Assembly (NCBI GenBank): GCA_014359855.1
Contig: JACIYQ010000228.1
Coordinates: 1-21,210, forward strand
Reading direction: 5' to 3'
Length of the DNA: 21,210 nt
Source of the DNA: Parvibaculum sp.
GTDB taxonomy: Bacteria > Pseudomonadota > Alphaproteobacteria > Parvibaculales > Parvibaculaceae
Translations under genes and position numbers: made by a program
Notes under the pieces: model-generated
Told to the model about the DNA's origin: nothing
Seen by the model: only the letters and a program-made list of their open reading frames with translations
Database searches by the model: none
Shown here: one piece after another, positions 1 through 5,958 of the stretch
Position numbering within the stretch: the first letter of the stretch is position 1
Layout: every line of letters starts with the position of its first letter

Positions 1-1676
1 GTACGGTTCTGCGATATCCGCCTCAAGGCCGTCTGGATGTCCTTCTCGGTATGCGTGTCCAGCGCCGACGTCGCCTCGTCCAGCAGAAGGAGCGGCGGAT
101 TCTTCAGGATCGTCCGCGCAATCGCGACGCGCTGTTTCTCGCCTCCCGACAGCTTCAGCCCCCGCTCGCCGACGCGCGTGTCGTAGCCCTGCGGCAAGCG
201 TTCAATGAAACGTCCAATCTGAGCGAGTTCCGCTGCCTCGCGAACCTCCTCGTCCGTCGCATCGGGGCGTCCGTATCGAATGTTGTAGCGAATGGTATCG
301 TTGAAAAGAACGGTGTCCTGCGGAACCATGCCGATGGCCGCGCGCAGACTGTCCTGGCGAACGTCGCGTATGTCCTGTCCGTCAATTCGTACCGCCCCTT
401 CCGAAATGTCGTAGAAGCGAAAGAGGATGCGGGCAATCGTCGATTTGCCTGCACCCGAGGGCCCGACAATCGCTAGAGTCGCGCCGGCCGGCACACGAAA
501 GGAAACGCCGTCCAGAATGCGGCGGTCGCGGTCATAGTAGAAACTTACGTTGTCGAAAACGATCTCGCCGCCGGAAATATCGAGAGCAGCAGCATCCGGC
601 TTGTCCTTGATCTCGGCGGGAACCTGAAGCAGATCGAACATGGTCTCCATGTCGATCAATGCCTGCCTGATTTCGCGATAGACCGTGCCAAGAAGATTGA
701 GCGGCTGATAGAGCTGGATCAGATAAGCGTTGATCATCACGAAGGAGCCGACGGTGAGCACACCTTCCGCAATACCATTTGCCGCCATGAGCATGAGGAC
801 GGTGAGCCCACCGCTGAAAATCAGCGTCTGGCCGGTGTTCAGCAGCGAGAGCGAGGTCGCCGTCTTGATGGCAGCGCGTTCATAGCCCTCCATCGAACGG
901 TTGAAGCGCCGCGTCTCGTGCTCCTCGTTACCGAAATACTTGACCGTCTCGTAGTTCAGGAGACTGTCCACGGCCTTGGTGTTCGCTTCGGTGTCGAGGT
1001 CGTTCATCTCGCGGCGAAAGCGCGTGCGCCACTCCGTCACGGAGAAGGTGAAGGCCATGTAGACGATGACCGTGGCGGCCGTTACGACCGAGTACCAGAT
1101 GTCGAAGGCGTAGGCGAGAATGACGCAGACGAGCGCGAGCTCGATGATCGTCGGCACGATGTTGAAGAGCGAGAAGCGCAGCAGGAAATCGATGCCCTTG
1201 GTGCCGCGCTCGATCACGCGCGAGAGGCCGCCGGTGCGCCGCTCCAGATGAAAACGCAGAGACAATGCATGCAGATGACGGAACGTCTCGACCGCAAGTT
1301 CGCGCACCGCATTCTGGCCGACCTTCGCGAAAATCGCGTCGCGAAGCTGCGCCAGCGCGATCATCATGATGCGGCCGACGCCATAACTCACGATCAGCAT
1401 GACGGGCACGATGATGGCGGCCGCTGCTACCGTTTCGGGCGAGAGGGCGTCCACCGCTTCCTTGTAGAGGAAGGGGACATAGACCGTGATGCCCTTTGCG
1501 GCGATGAGTGCCACCATCGCCAGGACGACACGCAGGCGCAGGTCCGCCCTTCCCTTCGGCCAGAGACGGGGCAACATGTTCGCGAGCGTCCGGGCCGCGT
1601 TGCGGCGGACGTCCGGCGCCCCGCCCGTTACGGGATCGGGGCCGTCTCGCGAGGCATGCTTCAGGCCGGGTGACAT
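1..1676 (-). CDS. Atm1/HMT1-type ABC exporter (fused permease-ATPase), 3' end outside window
   Basis: About 558 codons are visible and the gene runs off the left edge. An N-terminal six-helix ABC exporter membrane domain (roughly residues 45-330) is followed by an ATPase domain. Visible motifs are Walker A GPSGAGKS (near residue 405), signature LSGGEKQR (near 510) and Walker B LLLLDEAT (near 530). NYETVKYFGNEEHE in the membrane domain is typical of the Atm1/HMT1 subfamily, which in mitochondria and alphaproteobacteria exports glutathione-linked sulfur or metal-thiol compounds across the inner membrane. Family length is about 600 residues, so only the last ~50 are missing. The ATG at 1676 is chosen; an in-frame ATG at 1733 would add 19 residues, and neither has a strong ribosome site. 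The family is sure, the exact substrate is inferred. Confidence 0.93.
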   Translation of the reverse strand, partial: MSPGLKHASRDGPDPVTGGAPDVRRNAARTLANMLPRLWPKGRADLRLRVVLAMVALIAAKGITVYVPFLYKEAVDALSPETVAAAAIIVPVMLIVSYGVGRIMMIALAQLRDAIFAKVGQNAVRELAVETFRHLHALSLRFHLERRTGGLSRVIERGTKGIDFLLRFSLFNIVPTIIELALVCVILAYAFDIWYSVVTAATVIVYMAFTFSVTEWRTRFRREMNDLDTEANTKAVDSLLNYETVKYFGNEEHETRRFNRSMEGYERAAIKTATSLSLLNTGQTLIFSGGLTVLMLMAANGIAEGVLTVGSFVMINAYLIQLYQPLNLLGTVYREIRQALIDMETMFDLLQVPAEIKDKPDAAALDISGGEIVFDNVSFYYDRDRRILDGVSFRVPAGATLAIVGPSGAGKSTIARILFRFYDISEGAVRIDGQDIRDVRQDSLRAAIGMVPQDTVLFNDTIRYNIRYGRPDATDEEVREAAELAQIGRFIERLPQGYDTRVGERGLKLSGGEKQRVAIARTILKNPPLLLLDEATSALDTHTEKDIQTALRRISQNR

Positions 1677-1746
1677 CGGTTGCAGGGTCTCCGCTTCGGC
1701 AGCCGCGCACAAGGGGCAGCTTCGCCAATGCATTCGCGTACAAGCA

Positions 1747-1778
1747 AACGCCCCATCCGGGAGCCCGGACAGGGCGTT
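1747..1778 (-). terminator. Hairpin terminator after the LysM gene
   Basis: The arms AACGCCC and GGGCGTT enclose a CA/CA internal loop and a second stem TCCGG/CCGGA. On the minus strand the hairpin is followed by TTTGCTT. It lies 45 bases beyond the stop of the LysM gene and upstream of the exporter start. It most likely ends the LysM transcript; the U-tract is short, so strength is uncertain. Confidence 0.55.
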
Positions 1779-1823
1779 AATCCATACACTAGATAAGCCT
1801 ATTCAGGCCGGGGACAAGATTTT

Positions 1824-2789
1824 TCAGCGGCTCTGCGCCGGCGTCTCGAATATCTGCCCCGGATAGATGAGGTCCGGGTCGCGAATCTGGTCCTTGTTGG
1901 CTTCGTAGATGACCGTGTAGCTGAAGCCCGAACCGTAGATTTGGCGCGCGATATTCCAGAGGTTGTTGCCCGGCTGGATCACCACCTTGCCCTCTTTCAG
2001 CGCGGCGAGGACGGCGGACGGTTCACCCCGTTCGAACGGCACTTCGACGCGGCCGACGACGCGGCCTTCCTCGTCGACCTGGTCCACGCGAAGGGCATAT
2101 TGGCCGGGCGCAATGTCAGCATCCGGGCTCAATTCCCAGTGGCCCGTTTTGTCTGCTCGGGTCTCTCCGGCGAGTTCTCCGCCGACATAGATGCGGACGG
2201 TGGCGCCGGCGGCGGCGCGGCCGGAAATGATGATGTTACCCTTCTCGTCGTAATCCACAGTCTCGAGGACAAGGTTGCCCGCATCGGAGGGCACGCCGGG
2301 GCCCTGGAGCACCTTGCTTGCCTTGCCGGGCTCGCTGCGGACGACGAGCGTCTGCCCGTTCTCGTCTTCGGGGACCGACACCGTCACGACCTGCTTGCTG
2401 TCTCTGGTGCTGCCATCCGGATTGATCGCGGTGAGGCGCAGTTCGACGGTGCCCGGCTTCAGCGGTTCCTCAAGGACGGCAACCCATTCGCCATTGCCGT
2501 CGGCTTCGGTTTCGGCAACGATTTCGCCATTCGCCTTGAGCTGGATGCGGGCTCCAGGGAGCGAACGCCCCGCGGCGAGCGTCGAACCGTCGCGCTCGAC
2601 GCGAACGATATCGAAGGTCGGGATGGAGGGGTCTTCCTGTTCCTCGACGGGCTCGGCGGTATCGGCAGGCGCTTCGGCCGTCACTTCGGATGGCGCGGGT
2701 TCCGTGCCGCCACGCAGAAAGAACCACCAGCCGCCAATGAGAAGAAGAAGCGCCACGACGAAGGCGCCGATAATTGCCCCGATTTTCAT
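1824..2789 (-). CDS. Membrane-anchored Ig-like/LysM domain protein
   Basis: 321 residues. An N-terminal transmembrane anchor (about residues 4-27, ending in WWFFLRGG) is followed by a Glu/Pro/Ala-rich linker (30-55). Two beta-rich Ig-like segments follow, at about 60-145 (with a GARIQLKANGE core) and about 170-255 (with AAAGATVRIYVGGE). A C-terminal LysM domain (about 268-318) contains PGNNLWNIARQIYGSG and DPDLIYPGQIF. LysM binds N-acetylglucosamine in peptidoglycan, so the protein probably bridges the inner membrane and the cell wall. No catalytic domain is seen. The start has AAGGA upstream. It is divergent from the LOG gene across 151 bases. The architecture is widespread in alphaproteobacteria, but its cellular role is not established. 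Confidence 0.9.
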   Translation of the reverse strand: MKIGAIIGAFVVALLLLIGGWWFFLRGGTEPAPSEVTAEAPADTAEPVEEQEDPSIPTFDIVRVERDGSTLAAGRSLPGARIQLKANGEIVAETEADGNGEWVAVLEEPLKPGTVELRLTAINPDGSTRDSKQVVTVSVPEDENGQTLVVRSEPGKASKVLQGPGVPSDAGNLVLETVDYDEKGNIIISGRAAAGATVRIYVGGELAGETRADKTGHWELSPDADIAPGQYALRVDQVDEEGRVVGRVEVPFERGEPSAVLAALKEGKVVIQPGNNLWNIARQIYGSGFSYTVIYEANKDQIRDPDLIYPGQIFETPAQSR

Positions 2790-2940
2790 CTTCCTGTTTC
2801 CTTCCCCGATATGGCTGAGCCGAAACGGAACAGTGCCCCACTATCAACGTATTCTACCGCGTAACTTGCAATTACGGCACCAATGTGAAACCTCGCGGGT
2901 TACCCTGCGACCCACAGAAATCAAGGATGACCCTCCTTCC

Positions 2941-3489
2941 ATGCAGCTCAAAAGCGTTTGTGTCTATTGCGGTTCCAGCACGGGGAGCGATCCTGTGTTC
3001 ATGGAGGCCGGCGACCGGTTCGGCCGGCTCATGGCGAAGTCGGGCGTGGAGCTCGTTTATGGCGGCGGCGGGATCGGCGTGATGGGCGCGGTGGCGAGGG
3101 CCGTGCTCGCCGAGGGAGGCCGCGTGACGGGCATCATCCCGCGGTTCCTGACGGAGGTGGAAGTCGAGTTCAAGGAGGTGAGCGAGCTCATCGTCACCGA
3201 GAGCATGCATGCCCGCAAACAGCTGATGTTCGAACGTTCTCAAGCCTTTGTGGCTCTTCCCGGAGGTATTGGAACGGTCGAGGAGACGATCGAGATGCTG
3301 ACCTGGGCGCAGCTCGGGAGGCATTCGAACCCGATCGTGATCGCTAACCTCAAGGGCTTCTGGGAGCCGATGATCGAGCTTCTCGACCACATCATAAAGG
3401 CCGGTTTTGCCCGCTCGGATATCCGCCGCATCTATTCGGTGGTCGACCGGGTCGAGGATATCCTGCCCCGGATCGAGGCCGCTCTGTGA
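2941..3489 (+). CDS. LOG family protein (TIGR00730), putative cytokinin riboside 5'-monophosphate phosphoribohydrolase
   Basis: 182 residues, normal for the short LOG family. It begins MQLKSVCVYCGSS (Rossmann-type nucleotide fold), has YGGGGIGVMG, a conserved SMHARKQLMFE segment, and the family motif PGGIGTVEE, whose Arg and Glu residues form the phosphoribohydrolase site. Characterised members split N6-modified or plain AMP into a free base and ribose 5-phosphate; in bacteria the in vivo role is usually nucleotide salvage or housekeeping. The start at 2941 fits the family N-terminus. The nearest purine-rich sequence (AAGGAT) is rather far upstream, so the ribosome site is weak. It converges with the RarD gene. 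Confidence 0.92.
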   Translation: MQLKSVCVYCGSSTGSDPVFMEAGDRFGRLMAKSGVELVYGGGGIGVMGAVARAVLAEGGRVTGIIPRFLTEVEVEFKEVSELIVTESMHARKQLMFERSQAFVALPGGIGTVEETIEMLTWAQLGRHSNPIVIANLKGFWEPMIELLDHIIKAGFARSDIRRIYSVVDRVEDILPRIEAAL

Positions 3490-3505
3490 GGATAAACAGG
3501 GGCGA

Positions 3506-3538
3506 CTGTCACACGAATGTCACTCAACTGTCATAAAC
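3506..3538 (+). promoter_or_regulatory. Pho-box-like array of three 11-bp direct repeats
   Basis: CTGTCAC (3506-3512), ATGTCAC (3517-3523) and CTGTCAT (3528-3534) are spaced exactly 11 bases apart, each followed by four spacer bases. PhoB boxes are tandem 11-bp units of CTGTCAT plus four bases, so this matches a one-and-a-half-fold PhoB site. It lies between the 3' ends of the convergent LOG and RarD genes, so it drives neither in the usual way. A weak -10-like CCTATC follows at 3553-3558, pointing into the antisense strand of RarD. Binding is inferred from the pattern only. Confidence 0.5.
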
Positions 3539-3553
3539 GACGCGGCGCGAAAC

Positions 3554-4489
3554 CTATCCCCGGTTTGCGAGGGCGGCCGTGCGGCGCAGTTCGCGCTCGC
3601 GGCGCCATGTGCCGAACGAGAATATCCCCAGTCCGGCCCAGATGAGGCCGAAGGTCATCGCCTGGACGGTGCCCAGCGGCTCTCCATAGAGGAGGACGGC
3701 GACGAGGAACTGCGTCGTCGGGGCGAGATACTGCATCAGGCCCAGGGTGGCGAGGCGGATGCGCTGTGCCCCGAAGACGAAGAGGAAGAGCGGCACGGCC
3801 GTCATCGGACCCGTCAGTACAAGGAGGGTCCAGGTGAACCGGCTTCCATTGCCGAAGCTCGTGCCGCCATGGCCGGAGAGCCACCACAGATAGCCGAGCG
3901 CGAAAGGCAGCAGGACGAGCACCTCGACGAAGAGACCTTCGAGGGGCGTCGCACGGGAGACTTTCCGCAGATAGCCATAGGCCGCGAAGCTGCCCGCGAG
4001 GTAGAGCGATATCCAGGGGAGCTGACCGAGATCGAAAGCGAAGATCGCCACGCCGATGGCGGCGAGCGCGACCGCGAGGATTTGCCACCGCGACAGGCGC
4101 TCGCCGAGAAAGGCGACACCGAGCAGCACGCTCATCAGCGGATTGATGTAGTAGCCGAGGCTCGTCTCGACGATGCGCGCCTCGTTGATCGAATAGATGA
4201 AGACGAACCAGTTGGAGCCGATGAGAAGGCCGGTGCCCACCAGCGTCAGCATGGTACGGCGGTCACGGAGCATGGCGACGAGTTCGGCATGGCGCGCGAG
4301 GAGGAAGATCATCGCCAGCGTCAGCACCACGCTCCAGACGGAGCGATGCGCCATCACCTCGAAAGGCGGCACGTCCATCAACTGTTTGTAAAAGATGACG
4401 GAAAGGCCCCAGAGCAGATAACCGAGGCCCGCCGAGGCAACGCCGAGCGCGGCTTCGGCGGAGGCCGTTTCCGAGGCGGATTTCTGCAC
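3554..4489 (-). CDS. rarD: RarD-type EamA/DMT family permease
   Basis: 311 residues from a GTG start at 4489, preceded by GGAG seven bases upstream. A longer reading frame reaches an ATG at 4597, but that extension lacks family character. About ten hydrophobic helices are visible. RarD hallmarks are GLGYLLWGLSVIFYKQL near the N-terminus, EVMAHRSVWS, GSNWFVFIYSIN, ETSLGYYINPLMSVLLG and LMQYLAPTTQFL. RarD proteins are inner-membrane drug/metabolite transporter superfamily members named from a chloramphenicol-sensitivity phenotype; their substrates remain poorly defined. The gene stands alone, convergent with LOG, with a repeat-rich gap behind it. Confidence 0.92.
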   Translation of the reverse strand: MQKSASETASAEAALGVASAGLGYLLWGLSVIFYKQLMDVPPFEVMAHRSVWSVVLTLAMIFLLARHAELVAMLRDRRTMLTLVGTGLLIGSNWFVFIYSINEARIVETSLGYYINPLMSVLLGVAFLGERLSRWQILAVALAAIGVAIFAFDLGQLPWISLYLAGSFAAYGYLRKVSRATPLEGLFVEVLVLLPFALGYLWWLSGHGGTSFGNGSRFTWTLLVLTGPMTAVPLFLFVFGAQRIRLATLGLMQYLAPTTQFLVAVLLYGEPLGTVQAMTFGLIWAGLGIFSFGTWRRERELRRTAALANRG

Positions 4490-4616
4490 GTTTCTTCTCC
4501 CGCTGAATCGACCGGACGATTCCGCGGCTTCTTGTATCACGCCGGAGATCAACCGTCCGGGACACAAGAATGAGCGGTACTGTTTTCGCTCCGGCACTCG
4601 TTACCGGGAGGCCCTG

Positions 4617-4658
4617 TGGATTGCCGCGCCTCGCTGACGCGAGGCTCGCAATGACGAG
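4617..4658 (-). repeat. Partial copy of the CGTCATTGCGAG intergenic repeat
   Basis: On the minus strand this reads CTCGTCATTGCGAGCCTCGC, then a GCGTCAGCGAGGC hairpin, then GCGGCAATCCA. It matches one end of the larger elements at 5111, 8231 and 16244. The second half is missing or replaced. Confidence 0.65.
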
Positions 4659-4933
4659 GTTGGGGAGGTGAAGCGGGCCGAAGCCGGCTTCGTCCCTTGA
4701 AGAATTCTTGCGAAGAGAGACGCCGTGTTCCACGGCTTCTGGACCCCCGGGTCAAGCCCGCTGCTGTCCGGTTTAAATTTTTCCGGGGCGGTCCAAGACT
4801 TTGACTTTGCGAGAGAAACGTTCGTTCGTCGGCATCCTGGACTCGGAACTGCGAAATTGAGTTTTCCGGGCCACTCGGTTGTTCTGACCGGGTCCGGTTT
4901 CAAAAAAGCCGGGCCGGTTTCAAAACCCAAAGT

Positions 4934-5051
4934 CGTCATGGCCCGCTTTATGCGGGCCATCCGCGTCTTTGCGGCACGGAATAGAAGAAAAGAAAGACCC
5001 CGGCTTTCGCCGGGGCAGGCGTGGATGACCCGGACAAGCCGGGCCATGACG
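4934..5051. repeat. 118-bp palindromic element with CGTCATGGCCCG ends
   Basis: The ends are CGTCATGGCCCG and CGGGCCATGACG, an exact 12-base inverted repeat. Inside, near the left end, is a second palindrome (GCCCGCTTTATGCGGGC), and near the right end ACCCGGACAAGCCGGG. A GC hairpin (CCCCGGCTTTCGCCGGGG) lies at about 5000. It has no coding capacity. It resembles the small non-autonomous intergenic repeats common in alphaproteobacteria. Confidence 0.7.
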
Positions 5052-5110
5052 AACTTTATTCTGTAGACTGATAAAATCTCTTTTGTCATCCCGGCACTTC
5101 CCTACGGACT

Positions 5111-5219
5111 GTCATCGCGAGGCCGCCTGCAAGGCGGCGGTGGCGATCCAGAGCGGCCGGCGCGGAGCGAGCGGCTCCTGGATTGCCGCGTCGCGGCTTA
5201 GCCGCTCCTCGCAATGACG
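5111..5219. repeat. Full-size copy of the CGTCATTGCGAG intergenic repeat
   Basis: It starts GTCATCGCGAGG and ends CCTCGCAATGACG, with internal GATCCAGAGCGGC and GCGGCTCCTGGATTGC forming an inner inverted repeat. The layout is the same as the copies at 8231 and 16244. Like them it lies in a gap after or between genes, where its hairpins may act on transcript ends. Confidence 0.75.
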
Positions 5220-5253
5220 ATAATTATTTCGCAGACCGGAGAAATTCCCGCGC

Positions 5254-5640
5254 TCACGCTTCCATGAAGCTGTCGATGAAGGTGTTGACGGCGGCGGTTG
5301 CTTCGCGGATGCGGGCCATGATGCCCGCGCGCGCGGCGAGCGCCGTTGCCTCGGCCTCTTCGGCGAGATCGGCAAGCGTCCAGGCGCCGAGGCCACGGGC
5401 GGAACCCTTGAGGCTGTGGGCGGCGTTCTTCCATTCCGTGTCGTCGGCGGCCTCGTCGAGCCGCGCGATATAGACATCCGCCTGGTTGCGGAAGAGACCG
5501 AGCAGCTCGTTTTCGAGCGAGCGGTTGCCGAGCGTGTATCTGGAGAGGTGGACGAGGTCGATCGGGCGTCCCGCGCCGCAGGGCGCATCCTGTGAAGCGT
5601 CGCCGGGTTCCAACCGCGTTGCGAGGCTCATGGGTCTCAT
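5254..5640 (-). CDS. Stand-alone histidine phosphotransfer (Hpt) domain protein
   Basis: 128 residues from the ATG at 5640, preceded by AAGGAG four bases upstream. A second ATG three codons on (5631) is also possible. The helical Hpt fold spans about residues 27-125. The phospho-accepting His75 lies in AAHSLKGSARGLGA, matching the Hpt HxLKGSAxxxG motif, and the following helix (LADLAEEAEA) also fits. Hpt proteins shuttle phosphate between response-regulator receiver domains in phosphorelays. No kinase or receiver partner is in the window, so this is an orphan. The first ~25 residues are poorly ordered and carry no signal peptide, so it should be cytoplasmic. It is divergent from the coiled-coil protein gene. 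Confidence 0.88.
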   Translation of the reverse strand: MRPMSLATRLEPGDASQDAPCGAGRPIDLVHLSRYTLGNRSLENELLGLFRNQADVYIARLDEAADDTEWKNAAHSLKGSARGLGAWTLADLAEEAEATALAARAGIMARIREATAAVNTFIDSFMEA

Positions 5641-5762
5641 GCCGCCGCTCCTTGTCCCTTCCGATTCGATGTCCTCATGGTAGGAGCGAAGACGATACCG
5701 ATTGGTTAAACCGGGTCTCCGCGTGCCCGGAAAAATGGCCGTTCGCCGCAGCGCGGGCGGCA

Positions 5763-5898
5763 TTGAACTTATGGTAAACAAGGTCTAACGTGGTTCACAC
5801 GGGCTGCGGAAGAACCTTGTGAAAATGGCTGCCGCGGTCCTGCGTAAGCCCCTCAAAATTGCCCCCGGCATGCCCCCCGTGCGCGGGGGGTTTTCTTT
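5763..5898 (+). ncRNA. Candidate small RNA or attenuated leader upstream of the coiled-coil gene
   Basis: A plausible promoter (TTGAAC at 5763-5768, TCTAAC at 5784-5789, spacing 15) precedes a structured stretch ending in a strong terminator at 5873-5898. A transcript from about 5797 would be near 100 nt. GGGCT near 5811 can pair with AGCCC near 5849, enclosing GCGG/CCGC. A C-tract at 5861-5866 could compete with 5873-5878 for the terminator's G-tract, as in an attenuator. No known RNA family was recognised. It may instead be the 5' leader of the gene at 5959. Promoter and transcript are inferred; only the terminator is clear. Confidence 0.35.
5873..5898 (+). terminator. Strong rho-independent terminator without an upstream gene
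   Basis: The stem CCCCCCG/CGGGGGG with a TGCG loop is followed directly by TTTTCTTT on the plus strand. The minus strand lacks a T-tract, so it is directional. No plus-strand gene ends before it: the nearest coding sequence to the left is the minus-strand Hpt gene. Confidence 0.8.
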
Positions 5899-5958
5899 GT
5901 CGCCGGCAGGGCGGCGCGCGACATGGTTGACGCCCTTGCCGGGGTCCGACAACTTGAG

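Larger units (their letters stand above)
4490..5253. other. Gene-free, repeat-rich intergenic region
   Basis: 764 bases with no reading frame that looks like a protein. It holds a partial copy of the CGTCATTGCGAG family (4617-4658), a degenerate stretch (about 4720-4930) with a direct repeat CCGGTTTCAAAA at 4894-4905 and 4914-4925, a CGTCATGGCCCG-bounded palindromic element (4934-5051), and a full-size copy of the CGTCATTGCGAG family (5111-5219). The part before 4600 probably also carries the RarD promoter, but no clear -35/-10 pair was recognised. It looks like a landing site for nested non-coding repeats. Confidence 0.7.

Noticed and set aside
5790..5870. Possible tRNA or SRP RNA before the orphan terminator
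   Set aside because: No cloverleaf, T-loop or SRP tetraloop motif could be found.
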